A stretch of 64,000 nt of DNA from Betaproteobacteria bacterium HGW-Betaproteobacteria-11 (GCA_002842395.1 PHCV01000005.1:124001-188000), one strand, 5' to 3'; counted from the stretch's first letter, positions 18,017-27,155 are shown. A program made the numbers and translations. Notes: generated by a model not told the origin, from the letters alone.

Positions 18017-18954
18017 TGGCCACCTCCCGCAGGCGTGGCGTCGGCGCCTCGGCTTGGCGGAGACGGGTCGCTGTCGGCCGGCAGCGTGGCCGGCCCCGGC
18101 GTTTCGATGAAATTGCGGATCGGCCAGGCGCGTTTGGCGCCACCGACGATTTCGCGCATGTCGGCGGCGGCGGCGCGGCCATCCTCGAGTGCGGACGGCA
18201 CGCTGGTTTCGGCGGCGGCGGTGATTTTTTCGACGTGGTCGACGATGCGCTGGCTGCGTTCGAGGAGCGGCGGCAGATGTTGATTGACCTGGGTCAGCGT
18301 CTGTTCGAGCGCGCGCAGATCGTGCTCGGCCTGGGCCAGCGTGCGGGTCGCCGCGCTACCGGCGCCTTCGACCTGACGGCGGCTGGTGTCGAGCAAGGCA
18401 TCGAGGCGGCCAAGGGTGGCCGGCAGGCCGTGCTCCGGATCGGCCAGCGTGGCGCTGAGCGTCTTGACGTCGCGCAGAATCGGCATCACTTCATCGCGTA
18501 CCTGATTGGCCAGGGCGGAGAGTCCGTCGGCACGCGTGAAGGCGAGCCGGGCCTGGGCCGCGGCGAGGCGGGTCTTGTCGGCGCCGGAAACGATCTCCAG
18601 CGCGGCGGCGCCGACCAGTCCGTCCTTGCGCAGTTCGACGCGGGCGTCGGCGGTGACGAAGCGCATCTGCTCGGCATCGATTTCGATCGTGACATCGACC
18701 CGGCCGTCGTCGCGCAGCTTGAGCGCGGTGACCGAGCCGACCCGAAAACCGGCGATGCGTACCGGCTGGCCGCGGCTGATGTCCTGCGCCGTATCGGCGA
18801 CGAAGCTGTATTCCGTGGTCTGGCGGAACGCGCCCTGGCGCACCAGGATGGCGAGCATGATCGCGGCGAGGACGACGAGGCTGATCAGCAAAAAGCGCCG
18901 CAGGCTGCGCCTGAGCGCCGCGGCGTCGCGTTCGTAATCGGTCAGGATGGACAT
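18013..18954 (-). CDS. MlaD/Mce-family protein, substrate-binding subunit of a lipid ABC-type transporter
   Basis: 313 residues starting MSILTDYERDAAALRRSLRR. One membrane anchor (about 20-42) is followed by an MCE domain with TTEYSFVADTAQDISRGQPV, RIAGFRVGSVTALKLRDDGR and RKDGLVGAAALEIVSG. A helical C-terminal region (LRALEQTLTQVNQHLPPLLE) probably oligomerises. MCE proteins form periplasmic hexamers that carry lipids between membranes. The gene overlaps both neighbours and is the fourth of five in this operon. Confidence 0.88.
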   Translation of the reverse strand: MSILTDYERDAAALRRSLRRFLLISLVVLAAIMLAILVRQGAFRQTTEYSFVADTAQDISRGQPVRIAGFRVGSVTALKLRDDGRVDVTIEIDAEQMRFVTADARVELRKDGLVGAAALEIVSGADKTRLAAAQARLAFTRADGLSALANQVRDEVMPILRDVKTLSATLADPEHGLPATLGRLDALLDTSRRQVEGAGSAATRTLAQAEHDLRALEQTLTQVNQHLPPLLERSQRIVDHVEKITAAAETSVPSALEDGRAAAADMREIVGGAKRAWPIRNFIETPGPATLPADSDPSPPSRGADATPAGGGQ

Positions 18955-19562
18955 GAAACCCCCGGGTCGGCGAAATAAGCCCCCTCCGCAAATACCGTTT
19001 CGCGGCGTTCTCCGGCCAGGTCGATACGCAGGCTGGAGCGAAAGGGATGCACGGCATGATAGAGCGCGATGCCCTCCGCCATGGTTTTTGCTTCGGCAAG
19101 GGAGCAAGCGGCCGCCAGGCGATCGAAAACCAGCAGCTCGGGCGGGCGGACGAGGAAGCGGAGCAGGCCGATGCGCCAGCGTTCGGCCGGAGACAGTTCG
19201 AGCAGACGCCGACGACCGAGCTGGCCGAGCCGATCCTGACCGAAGCCGCACCACGCGAAAGCTTGCAGCAGCAGGATGTCAAACGATTGCGGTGAGAATG
19301 TTGCATCCCAGGCCAAGGCCAGGGACAGGTTTTCGGCCACGGTGAGCCCGCCCGGCAGACCGCCATCGGCGGGCAGGAGGCCCGTCTCGGGGCATTCAGC
19401 CAAAGTGGCGACAAGCGCATCGGCCGCGGCGGCATCGCTCACCACCAGGCGCTGCCGTTCACCCCGATCGAGGGCTAGCGTCAGCCGCCCGTCCGTCCCG
19501 GTGATCGTGGCTTGGCGCTGCGCGAAGCACACAGTCCAGCAGGTGGCCAGGGCGTCCTTCAT
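18942..19562 (-). CDS. Degenerate ABC transporter ATPase-like subunit lacking Walker A
   Basis: 206 residues, at the place where an MlaF-type ATPase is expected (mlaE, ATPase, mlaD order). The fold can still be followed: LALDRGERQRLVV precedes the Walker A site, which here reads SDAAAADA with no Gly-Lys-Ser/Thr. GGLTVAENLSLAL resembles the Q-loop region, LSPAERWRIGLLRF (about residue 122) the signature motif, and LLVFDRL (about residue 145) Walker B. The Asp is kept but the catalytic Glu is missing. The frame is open and overlaps both neighbours by ATGA-type junctions, so this is a maintained protein rather than a frameshift. It probably cannot hydrolyse ATP. The family call is by context and motif remnants. 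Confidence 0.72.
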   Translation of the reverse strand: MKDALATCWTVCFAQRQATITGTDGRLTLALDRGERQRLVVSDAAAADALVATLAECPETGLLPADGGLPGGLTVAENLSLALAWDATFSPQSFDILLLQAFAWCGFGQDRLGQLGRRRLLELSPAERWRIGLLRFLVRPPELLVFDRLAAACSLAEAKTMAEGIALYHAVHPFRSSLRIDLAGERRETVFAEGAYFADPGVSCPS

Positions 19563-20317
19563 CGCAGCAACCAGAGCAGCAGGGCAAACGCCACATCGAC
19601 GGCGAAAACCGCGATCAGGCCGTTGCCGACGGCGAGCAGGGCGGCGGCGGACACGGCTTCCGCGTCACGTGCGCCCTGCCGCTCGGAGTGGCTGCCGTGA
19701 TAGCAGGCGATGACGCCGATCAGGAGCCCGGCCAGCGCGCTCTTGGCGAGACTGGCGAGCACCAGCAGCGGGTCGGCGAGATCGAGAAAGCGTCCCGCCA
19801 CTTCGCCGAGCGCGAGCTTTTGCAGGCCGGCCACCGCCAGCCAGCCGCTGCCGACGGCAATCACCTGAAAGGCCAGGGTGATTATCGGCAAGGCGACGGC
19901 GAGAGCCAGGATGCGTGGCAGGAAGAGATAGTCGACGGGCGAGACGCCGAGCCGGCGCAAGGCGATGAATTCGCCATGCAGAGCCATGATCGCCAGTTCC
20001 GAGGCGATGCTGGCGCTGCTGCGGGAAACCACGATCAACGCCGAGAGCAGTGGCGCCAGCTCGAAAAACAGGCCGAGGAACAGGATGCGTTGCACCAGGT
20101 CGCTGTCGGTGCCGGCCAGGGTGGTGAGCTGGGTCACCAGCGCCGCGCCGAGCAACACCGCAAGCACGCTCGCCACGGGCAGGGCGCCAATGCCAACCGC
20201 ATTGATCTGGCGGAGCCAGGCCTGCTCGACCTGTGGCCGCCGGGCGTTGCGCCAGCGTTGTGCGGTGGCCCAGGCCAGCAGGGTATAGCCGCTCAGACGG
20301 ACGAGGATGGCGTTCAT
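19559..20317 (-). CDS. MlaE-family ABC transporter permease
   Basis: 252 residues starting MNAILVRLSGYTLLAWATAQ. It has five to six membrane segments. The MlaE core is recognisable: LFFELAPLLSALIVVSRSSA, SELAIMALHGEFIALRRLGV and SPVDYLFLPRILA. Such permeases work with an MlaF ATPase and an MCE protein in lipid transport across the inner membrane. The start overlaps the stop of the CHASE2 cyclase-like gene (ATGA) and the stop overlaps the start of the ATPase-like gene (ATGA). Confidence 0.88.
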   Translation of the reverse strand: MNAILVRLSGYTLLAWATAQRWRNARRPQVEQAWLRQINAVGIGALPVASVLAVLLGAALVTQLTTLAGTDSDLVQRILFLGLFFELAPLLSALIVVSRSSASIASELAIMALHGEFIALRRLGVSPVDYLFLPRILALAVALPIITLAFQVIAVGSGWLAVAGLQKLALGEVAGRFLDLADPLLVLASLAKSALAGLLIGVIACYHGSHSERQGARDAEAVSAAALLAVGNGLIAVFAVDVAFALLLWLLR

Positions 20318-22134
20318 CGCGGTGTTTCCGGCAGGGGTTCCGTCGGGGATGGCAAAGCCTGCGGCCGCGGTGGCGTCCACCCCCAGAGTTCCGCTGTGGA
20401 GCCGTTGCGCAGCGGCAGCGGGTCGAGTTTGGCCAGACCGCCGGCGAAGCCCACGGCGGCAGCCACTTCCCGCGTGCATAGTACCGGCTGCGCGGTGTGC
20501 CGGCTCATGGCCTGTAGTTCCAGGACATGGATGACGGCGGCACCGATGACTGAAAATTCGCGGTGTTGCGGCGGGCCGACATAGCCGGCGAGGACTTCGC
20601 CGTCGGCAAGGCCGATGCCGATCCGCACTTCCTCCTGGCCATCGGCGGTGAGTTCGGCATTCAAGCGTTCGAGTCGGCGGAGAATTTCCTGGGCGGCTTC
20701 GAGCGCATTGCGCTGCGGAGCCTCCAGCGGCTGCGGCAGGCCGAAGACGGCGACCAGTCCGTCGCCGACATAGCGGTCGATGGCGCCGCCATGGGCCTGG
20801 ATCGCGGCGGTGGCTTCGGCATGAAAACGGTTCAGCAGATCGACCATGGCCGCGGCCGAGTCCTGTTCGCTGCGCCGGGAGAAGCCACGAATTCCGGTTG
20901 CCAGCAATGTCACGCCGGTGCGCTGGCCTTCGCCTTCGAGCGTCAGCGTGCCGCCGAGAATCGAGCGCAATACTTGCGGGCTGACATGCCCGGCCAGCAT
21001 GCTGCGTAACGTCTGCCGGTGCCGGTGCTGACGCAGACCGTCCCAGAGGGAGCGCAGCAGGACAGCCAGCAGCAGGGCGCCGAGTACCGTGGCGGTGGGC
21101 AGGTAACGGCTATTCCACAGCGCATAGGTCGACCCCGCCAGCAGCATGAGCGCCAGCCCGCCGGCAAGCAGCGTCTTGCGTCGGCGGGGCGGGCCGAACC
21201 AGAACAGGCTGGCCAGACCGATCAGCAGCAGCGAAACCGATTCCGGTACGCGCTCGATCAAGCCGCGCGCCAGCAGCGAGCGCAGCGCCTGGATCTGTGC
21301 CACGGCGCCCGGTTCGGTACGGCTGCCGGGCTCCCAGGCGGCCAGCTGTACTGGCAGGCGATGGCGGATTTCCGTCGGCAGCAGGTTGGCCACGACCACC
21401 GCGCGGCCTGCGACCAGGGCCCGCACCTTATCGTGTTCGCCACGGCGAATCCAGTCGAGCACATCGCCCACCGGGGTGTAGTCGATCGGGCCGCCGACGG
21501 TGTAGTCGATCATGCCGCTGGGTGAGCCCTGCCGACCCAGCTGACGGGCCATCGCCAGCGCCAGCGGCGGCGTCTGTTCTTCCATCTGGCAGCGGGGCTG
21601 GTTGATGCGACGAACCACGCCGTCGGAATCCTCGCAGATGGCCAGCGAGGCGATGCTGTCCGCGCCGGCGGCAGCGACGATTTCCGGGGCGATCGGCCGC
21701 AACCGGTTGCCGATACCGGGAGGCTGTCCAATCAACAGCGGCGCGGCAGTTTTCTGCCGCTTGAGGGCTTCGGTGAGCGGGATGTCGATGCCTTCGATGA
21801 GGAAATTGTAGGAGCGCACCGGCAGCGGCGTGGCCAGGCCAACCACTGCCGGATGCGCCTGGGCCAGGCCGGTGAGCAGGTCGGCCAGGTGCCGGTGCCA
21901 GAGCGCGGTCGGCTCGGGAATGGTCTCGTAAGCGGCTTCGTCGAGCCCGATAACCACCACATCCTGCGCCAGGGGCGTGGATGCGTTGGCGCGCAACCAG
22001 CGGATTTGCGCGTCATAAATGCTCTGGTCGGCAAAACGCAGCAGGTGCGTGGAATGGATGCCGACGGCGAGGCCGAGCACCAGGGCGAAGCCAAGCAGGG
22101 AAAGGTAGGGACGGAGCCGCCGGAAGAAATCCAT
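20314..22134 (-). CDS. CHASE2 sensor protein with degenerate class III cyclase domain
   Basis: 606 residues. It has an N-terminal membrane segment, a CHASE2 periplasmic sensor (about 30-330), two to three membrane segments (about 305-370), then a class III nucleotide cyclase fold (about 395-570). Catalytic residues are missing. The first metal Asp region reads TLLATGIRGFS instead of an ADIRGF-type motif. The Asn/Arg region reads VIGAAVIHVLELQ instead of VIGDAVNLAARLE-type. The second metal Asp is kept in YVGDGLVAVFG. It is therefore probably not an active cyclase but may bind nucleotide or act as a sensor. It is the first gene of the five-gene Mce-type operon. Confidence 0.85.
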   Translation of the reverse strand: MDFFRRLRPYLSLLGFALVLGLAVGIHSTHLLRFADQSIYDAQIRWLRANASTPLAQDVVVIGLDEAAYETIPEPTALWHRHLADLLTGLAQAHPAVVGLATPLPVRSYNFLIEGIDIPLTEALKRQKTAAPLLIGQPPGIGNRLRPIAPEIVAAAGADSIASLAICEDSDGVVRRINQPRCQMEEQTPPLALAMARQLGRQGSPSGMIDYTVGGPIDYTPVGDVLDWIRRGEHDKVRALVAGRAVVVANLLPTEIRHRLPVQLAAWEPGSRTEPGAVAQIQALRSLLARGLIERVPESVSLLLIGLASLFWFGPPRRRKTLLAGGLALMLLAGSTYALWNSRYLPTATVLGALLLAVLLRSLWDGLRQHRHRQTLRSMLAGHVSPQVLRSILGGTLTLEGEGQRTGVTLLATGIRGFSRRSEQDSAAAMVDLLNRFHAEATAAIQAHGGAIDRYVGDGLVAVFGLPQPLEAPQRNALEAAQEILRRLERLNAELTADGQEEVRIGIGLADGEVLAGYVGPPQHREFSVIGAAVIHVLELQAMSRHTAQPVLCTREVAAAVGFAGGLAKLDPLPLRNGSTAELWGWTPPRPQALPSPTEPLPETPR

Positions 22135-22181
22135 GCGTCGATTATGACACTGCTGGCGGTTGCATAAAAAACCGCCGGGAC

Positions 22182-22326
22182 AAAAGTCGGCGCTGATGAA
22201 GCAACTGCGCTACAAGGCGGTCGAGCAAAGTACGCTCTGATAAAGCCCCTGCGCAGCAGGACGGTCGAGCAAAGTACGCTCTCCTCGCCGCTGCGGATCC
22301 GCGCCGTAGCGGATGGCGAGACGGCG
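22182..22326 (+). repeat. Modular dispersed repeat, copy C (145 bp), intergenic after metG
   Basis: It starts AAAAGTCGGCGCTGATGAAG and ends GGCGAGACGGCG on the plus strand, with two tandem 44-bp units, and nearly matches copy B end to end. It begins three bases after the metG stop (read on the minus strand), in the gap to the CHASE2 gene. Its head contains the palindrome GCGGATCCGC within a longer CCGCT...AGCGG inverted pair, so it may affect metG transcript ends. Confidence 0.9.
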
Positions 22327-22327
22327 A

Positions 22328-24445
22328 TTATTTGACCTGCATGCCGGGCAGGGCGCCGGAATCGGGCGAAAGGAGATAAAGCCCCGCCGTCGTGCCCTCG
22401 GGATCGGAGGCGGCGAGCACCATGCCTGCGGAGAGGCCGAATTTCATCTTGCGCGGCGCGAGGTTGGCCACCATGACGGTGAGCCGGCCGACCAGCGTTG
22501 CCGGATCGTAGGCCGACTTGATGCCGGCGAAGACTTGCCGGGTGCCGAGCGGACCCAGATCAAGGGTGAGCCGGATCAGCTTGTCCGCGCCTTCGACGTG
22601 GGCGGCCGCGGCGATGCGGGCGATGCGGAGGTCGATCCTGGCGAAGTCGTCGATGGTGATCTGGTTCTGCATCTTGTCCTCGGCGTTCTGCTGGTGTTCG
22701 GCGTGGCGCTGCGGCGAATGCGGGGCAACAGCCGGCGTCGGCGGGACGGCGGCCTGCACGGCCGGTTCCAGCGATTCGCGGTTGGCGGCGAGCAGGGCTT
22801 CGATCTGCTTGCCTTCGACGCGCGTCATCAGGTGCTCGTAGGGGTTGATCAGGTGCGCCGGTGGCAACAGATGCGTGGTATCGGCCCAGGCCAGCGGCGC
22901 GATGTTGAGAAATTCCTCGGCGCACTGCACCAGCTTGGGGAGCACGGGCTTCACGTAGATCGTCAGGATGCGGAAGGCATTGACGAGAATCGAGCAGACC
23001 TCGTGCAGTCTGGCCTCCTGCCCTTCCTGCTTGGCCAGCACCCAGGGCTGGTTGCGGTCGACATACTGGTTCACCAGATCGGCAAGCGCCATGAGGCGGC
23101 GCATCGCGCGTGCGAAGTCGCGCACTTCGTAGTACTCGGCGATCTCCTCGGCCGCTTCACGCAGACCGGGCAGAGCGGCGTCGAATTTCTCGGCCAGATG
23201 CTCGCTGACCAGCTTGCCGTCGAAACGCTTGGCGATGAAACCGGCGGCGCGGCTGGCGATGTTGATGTACTTGCCGACGAGGTCGGAATTCACGCGGGCG
23301 GCAAAGTCGTCGAGGCTGAGATCGATGTCCTCCATCGTGCCGCCCAGCTTGGCGGCGTAGTAATAGCGGAGCCATTCCGGGTTCAGTCCCTGCGCAAGAT
23401 AGGATTCGGCGGTGATGAAGGTGCCGCGCGACTTCGACATCTTGGCGCCGTCGACGGTGAGGAAGCCGTGGGCGAAGACGCCGGTCGGCGTACGGTAGCC
23501 GGCGTATTCGAGCATCGCCGGCCAGAACAGGGCATGAAAATAAAGGATGTCCTTGCCGATGAAGTGGTACAGCTCGGCCTCCGATGCCTTGCTCCAGAAG
23601 GCGTCGAAGTCGATGTTCTGCCGTGCGCACAGATTCTTGAACGAGCCCATGTAACCGACGGGCGCATCGAGCCAGACGTAGAAATATTTACCCGGTGCGT
23701 CAGGAATCTCGAAGCCGAAATAGGGTGCGTCGCGCGAGATGTCCCAGTCGGTGAGCCTGTTTTCTCCTTCGTCCCCGAGCCACTCGTGGAGTTTGTTGGC
23801 GGCCTCGGTCTGCAAGCTGCCGCGACGCGTCCACTCGCGCAGGAATTGCTGGCAGCGCGGGTCGGAGAGCTTGAAGAAATAATGGTCGGAGCTTTTCAGT
23901 TCCGGCTTTGCGCCGGAAACGGCCGAATAGGGATTCTTCAGCTCGGTCGGCGCATAGGCCGCGCCACAGGCCTCGCAACTGTCGCCGTATTGGTCCTGCG
24001 CGCCGCACTTCGGGCACTCACCCTTGATGAAGCGGTCGGGCAGGAACATCTGCTTGAGCGGGTCGTAATACTGCTCGATGGCGCGCACCTCGATCAGGCC
24101 GGCGGCCTTGAGCTTGCCGTAGATGTCCTCGGAATGGAAACGCGTCTCGGCGGAATGCGTGGTGTGGTAGTTGTCGAAGACGATGTGGAAACCGGCGAAG
24201 TCGCGGCTGTGCTCGCCATGCACGCGGGCGATCAGCGCTTCGGGCAGGATGCCTTCCCTCTCGGCGCGCAGCATGATCGGCGTGCCGTGGGTGTCGTCGG
24301 CGCAGACGTACCAGCACTCGTGGCCGCGCATTTTCTGGAAGCGTACCCAGATGTCGGTCTGGATGTACTCGACCAGATGGCCGAGGTGGATCGCGCCGTT
24401 GGCGTAGGGCAGGGCGGAGGTAACGAGAATCTTGCGCTGTTTCAT
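22328..24445 (-). CDS. metG: Methionine-tRNA ligase
   Basis: 705 residues, full length with the C-terminal tRNA-binding domain. The class I motifs are HLGH (in [16 protein letters not shown], near residue 20) and KMSKS (near residue 336). The zinc knuckle is [18 protein letters not shown]. The C-terminal Trbp111-like domain (about 600-705) has [20 protein letters not shown] and ends [20 protein letters not shown] onward. It charges tRNA-Met and is divergent from apbC. The dispersed repeat at 22182-22326 starts just after its stop. Confidence 0.98.
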   Translation of the reverse strand: MKQRKILVTSALPYANGAIHLGHLVEYIQTDIWVRFQKMRGHECWYVCADDTHGTPIMLRAEREGILPEALIARVHGEHSRDFAGFHIVFDNYHTTHSAETRFHSEDIYGKLKAAGLIEVRAIEQYYDPLKQMFLPDRFIKGECPKCGAQDQYGDSCEACGAAYAPTELKNPYSAVSGAKPELKSSDHYFFKLSDPRCQQFLREWTRRGSLQTEAANKLHEWLGDEGENRLTDWDISRDAPYFGFEIPDAPGKYFYVWLDAPVGYMGSFKNLCARQNIDFDAFWSKASEAELYHFIGKDILYFHALFWPAMLEYAGYRTPTGVFAHGFLTVDGAKMSKSRGTFITAESYLAQGLNPEWLRYYYAAKLGGTMEDIDLSLDDFAARVNSDLVGKYINIASRAAGFIAKRFDGKLVSEHLAEKFDAALPGLREAAEEIAEYYEVRDFARAMRRLMALADLVNQYVDRNQPWVLAKQEGQEARLHEVCSILVNAFRILTIYVKPVLPKLVQCAEEFLNIAPLAWADTTHLLPPAHLINPYEHLMTRVEGKQIEALLAANRESLEPAVQAAVPPTPAVAPHSPQRHAEHQQNAEDKMQNQITIDDFARIDLRIARIAAAAHVEGADKLIRLTLDLGPLGTRQVFAGIKSAYDPATLVGRLTVMVANLAPRKMKFGLSAGMVLAASDPEGTTAGLYLLSPDSGALPGMQVK

Positions 24446-24577
24446 GGGGGAACCGGGAGAGGGACCACTCGAGCGGCGCAGTTTAGCAAAGCCAAACCCG
24501 TAGCCGGCCCGGGCCGCTATACTGTAGCGGTTTACTCAAGTATCGTCCGCAACCTTGCAACCCACGGAAAAAGCCTC

Positions 24578-25666
24578 ATGACCCTCAACGAACAAACCAT
24601 CAAGGCGGCGCTCGCCGCCGTGCTCGACCCCAACACCGGCAAGGATCTCGTCAGCAGCAAGAGCGCACGGAACATCCGTATTGCCGGCGCCGACGTGGCG
24701 CTCGATGTCGAGCTCGGCTATCCGGCGCAAAGCCAGATCGAATCCCTGCGTACCGCGGTGATTGCCCAACTGAAGACCATTCCCGGCATCGGCAACATCA
24801 GTGCCAACGTGTATTCGAAGATCGTCACCCACGCCGTGCAGCGCGGGGTCAAGCTGATTCCCGGCGTCAAGAACATCATCGCCGTGGCCTCCGGCAAGGG
24901 CGGCGTCGGCAAGTCCACCACGGCCGTCAACCTGGCCCTGGCGCTGGCCGCGGAAGGCGCCAGTGTCGGCATTCTCGATGCCGACATCTACGGCCCCTCG
25001 CTGCCGCAGATGCTGGGCATCCAGGGCCAGCCCGAGGCCGCCGAGAGTCGCGGCCTCGAACCGATGATCGCGCATGGCCTGCAGGCGATGTCGATCGGCC
25101 TGTTGATCGATCCGGAACAGCCGATGGTCTGGCGCGGGCCGATGGCGACCCAGGCGCTGACGCAACTCCTCACCGAAACGCGCTGGCGCGACGTGGACTA
25201 CCTGATCGTCGATATGCCGCCCGGCACCGGCGACATCCAGCTTACCCTGGCGCAGCAGGTGCCGGTGACCGGCGCGGTGATCGTCACCACGCCGCAGGAC
25301 ATCGCCCTGCTCGACGCGAAGAAGGGACTGAAAATGTTCGAGAAGGTCGGCGTGCCGATCCTCGGCGTGGTGGAGAACATGAGCATCCACATCTGTTCGC
25401 AATGCGGTCACGCTGAACACATCTTCGGCTCCGGCGGCGGCGAGCGCATGGCGCGGGAATATGGCATCGAGATGCTGGGCGCGCTGCCGCTGGACATCGC
25501 GATTCGCACCCAGGCCGATGCCGGCGCGCCGACGGTGGTGACCGAGCCGCAAGGCCGCGTCGCCGCCATCTACGGGACGATTGCCCGCCGTATCGCGGTC
25601 AAGCTGGCGGAGCGGGCGCAGGATCACAGCAACAAATTCCCCAACATCGTGATCAAGAACACCTGA
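24578..25666 (+). CDS. apbC: Iron-sulfur cluster carrier protein ApbC/Mrp
   Basis: 362 residues starting MTLNEQTIKAALAAVLDPNT. An N-terminal DUF59/MIP18-like domain (1-90) is followed by the ParA-type NTPase with deviant Walker A SGKGGVGKSTTAVNLALALA, DADIYGPSLPQMLGI and VDMPPGTGDIQLTLAQQVP. A C-terminal CSQCGH motif supplies the cluster-binding Cys pair. The protein loads Fe-S clusters onto apo-proteins. The pairing with metG on the opposite strand is common in betaproteobacteria. The long open frame upstream of this ATG is antisense to metG and not part of the gene. Confidence 0.96.
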   Translation: MTLNEQTIKAALAAVLDPNTGKDLVSSKSARNIRIAGADVALDVELGYPAQSQIESLRTAVIAQLKTIPGIGNISANVYSKIVTHAVQRGVKLIPGVKNIIAVASGKGGVGKSTTAVNLALALAAEGASVGILDADIYGPSLPQMLGIQGQPEAAESRGLEPMIAHGLQAMSIGLLIDPEQPMVWRGPMATQALTQLLTETRWRDVDYLIVDMPPGTGDIQLTLAQQVPVTGAVIVTTPQDIALLDAKKGLKMFEKVGVPILGVVENMSIHICSQCGHAEHIFGSGGGERMAREYGIEMLGALPLDIAIRTQADAGAPTVVTEPQGRVAAIYGTIARRIAVKLAERAQDHSNKFPNIVIKNT

Positions 25667-25752
25667 TGGCCTATCCGAAGCGTGTTCCGCTGCCGAGAGA
25701 TGCCTGAGAAGATGTACCATCAGGCGCTGGTTATTACGCAGGGAGAACGAGC

Positions 25753-26169
25753 ATGGGAAAGATTCAAGGTCAATGTCTGTGTGGCGCGATTCGTTATACG
25801 GCTGCCGCCGAACCTTTATTGACCGCCGTCTGCCACTGTACGCATTGCCAGAAGCAGACAGGCAGCGCGTTTTCGATCGTGGTCGCCGTGCCGAAGGGCT
25901 CGCTGGTTTTCACAGCGGAAGAGCCGGCGATCTATCAGGACGTCGGCGAGAGCGGATTGCCCGTGCGGCGCCGGTTTTGCCCGAAGTGCGGATCGCCGAT
26001 AGTCACGGAAGTGGCGGCGATGCCGACCATGGATTTCATCAAGGCCGGAACGCTGGATGACACGTCATGGCTGGAGCCCCAACTGAATATCTGGTGCGAC
26101 TCTGCGCAACCGTGGGTGAAGCTGGACGCGTCGACGCCCTGCGTTCCCGGCAACCCGCCAGCAGCCTGA
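25753..26169 (+). CDS. GFA-family protein (glutathione-dependent formaldehyde-activating enzyme fold)
   Basis: 138 residues. The zinc-binding cysteines of the GFA fold are seen in order: GQCLCGAIRY, AVCHCTHCQKQTGSAFS and RRFCPKCGSPIV. Members include S-(hydroxymethyl)glutathione synthase, but many are uncharacterised, and the substrate is not readable here. It has a GGGAGAA-type ribosome-binding site and stands 86 bp after apbC. Confidence 0.92.
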   Translation: MGKIQGQCLCGAIRYTAAAEPLLTAVCHCTHCQKQTGSAFSIVVAVPKGSLVFTAEEPAIYQDVGESGLPVRRRFCPKCGSPIVTEVAAMPTMDFIKAGTLDDTSWLEPQLNIWCDSAQPWVKLDASTPCVPGNPPAA

Positions 26170-26222
26170 GATAACGCCATGCCCGTCTGAAAAAGCGGGC
26201 GGGGTCGCGCACGAAGAATGCC

Positions 26223-26837
26223 ATGAACATGACATCGGCCACACTGAGTTTCGCCGAGCACGCGCTGATTTACCATCAGCGCGAGAAAGTCGCGACGCCC
26301 CTGCTGATCGAGACGGGGCTGGTCTGCCTGCGGCGATTGTTTGCCGATGGCCGCGTGGTGGTGATCGACGTGGTCGGCGCCGGGGAGGCGATCGGCAATC
26401 TTTCCGCGCAGCGCGAGTGGATCGCCACCGAGGAGGCCGTGGCCTTGAACGCGGTACGCTGCACGCCATTGCCACCGCTGGCGGCCGAAAACGGAATGGT
26501 CGCCGCGACGGATACGCGCCTTGTCCGCGCTCTGATGCAAAGAGAATCGCGGCTCAAGGATCGGTTGGTCAGTCAGATCAGCGAGACGGTCGAGCAACGG
26601 GTGATCCGTGCCCTGGACTACCTGGCCGGCCTGTTCAACGTTCCCTGCGTCCATGGTTATTCGCTGGAGATCATGCTGACCCAGCAGGAACTTGCCGACA
26701 TCGTTTGCGCCAGTCGCCCGGTGGTTAGCCAGGTGCTGAACAAGTTCAAGGAACAAAAACTGCTCGACTACACGGCGCAGCAGTTCTGTGTTCGCCCGGA
26801 ACTGCTGCGCAAGCGTCGCGAAGCGGATGCCGACTGA
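26223..26837 (+). CDS. Crp/Fnr-family transcriptional regulator
   Basis: 204 residues. The C-terminal winged helix-turn-helix is clear: LTQQELADIVCASRPVVSQV, then LNKFKEQKLLDY. The N-terminal cyclic-nucleotide-binding-like domain is short and weakly conserved (LIETGLVCLRRLFADGRVVV, then GAGEAIGNLS) and lacks the Arg of cAMP-binding pockets. It also lacks the N-terminal Cys cluster of FNR. The signal is unknown. It could control the neighbouring GFA gene or the SPW protein at 27156. Confidence 0.85.
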   Translation: MNMTSATLSFAEHALIYHQREKVATPLLIETGLVCLRRLFADGRVVVIDVVGAGEAIGNLSAQREWIATEEAVALNAVRCTPLPPLAAENGMVAATDTRLVRALMQRESRLKDRLVSQISETVEQRVIRALDYLAGLFNVPCVHGYSLEIMLTQQELADIVCASRPVVSQVLNKFKEQKLLDYTAQQFCVRPELLRKRREADAD

Positions 26838-26932
26838 GCGCGCTGTCCCTCGCTGTCCCTTGTCCCTGTTAACGTGCAACTCGCTCCTTTGGCCTCCTGT
26901 CGAGCTTCGAGCGGCTTTGCACTTCCTTCGGT

Positions 26933-27061
26933 CGAAGCGAGCCAACCGGGAACCCCCCGTGAGGGGGCGAAGGGGGGTGGGAGTGAAGGAGGGGTGGGAG
27001 TTCAAGAATGGGCTGACTTTCATGCTGCGGGGTGATGTTTCCCGCATCATGAATGTTAGCT
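26933..27061. repeat. Hairpin repeat family D, copy 2
   Basis: It matches 11175-11291 in order: CGAAGCGAGCCAACC, a C/G-tract hairpin (CCCCCCGTGAGGGGG), GAATGGGCTGACTTTCATG and GCGGGGTGATGTTTCCCG. The hairpin (arms 27012-27031 and 27041-27060) has three mismatches, one of them G-U compatible, and keeps the loop GTGATGTTT. The 318-bp gap 26838-27155 holds this repeat and the leader of the next gene and no other gene that I can see. Confidence 0.8.
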
Positions 27062-27155
27062 GGATGACAGAACTCATCGCGGTCATTCGGTAGCATTCAC
27101 TCCCGAGCACCCTGTTGCTCGATCAAAGCCCGTCAATTTTCAGGAGTGAACGACC

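Noticed and set aside
22313-24577. A long plus-strand open frame running into apbC
   Set aside because: It is antisense to metG. The apbC protein begins at the ATG at 24578, where family similarity starts.
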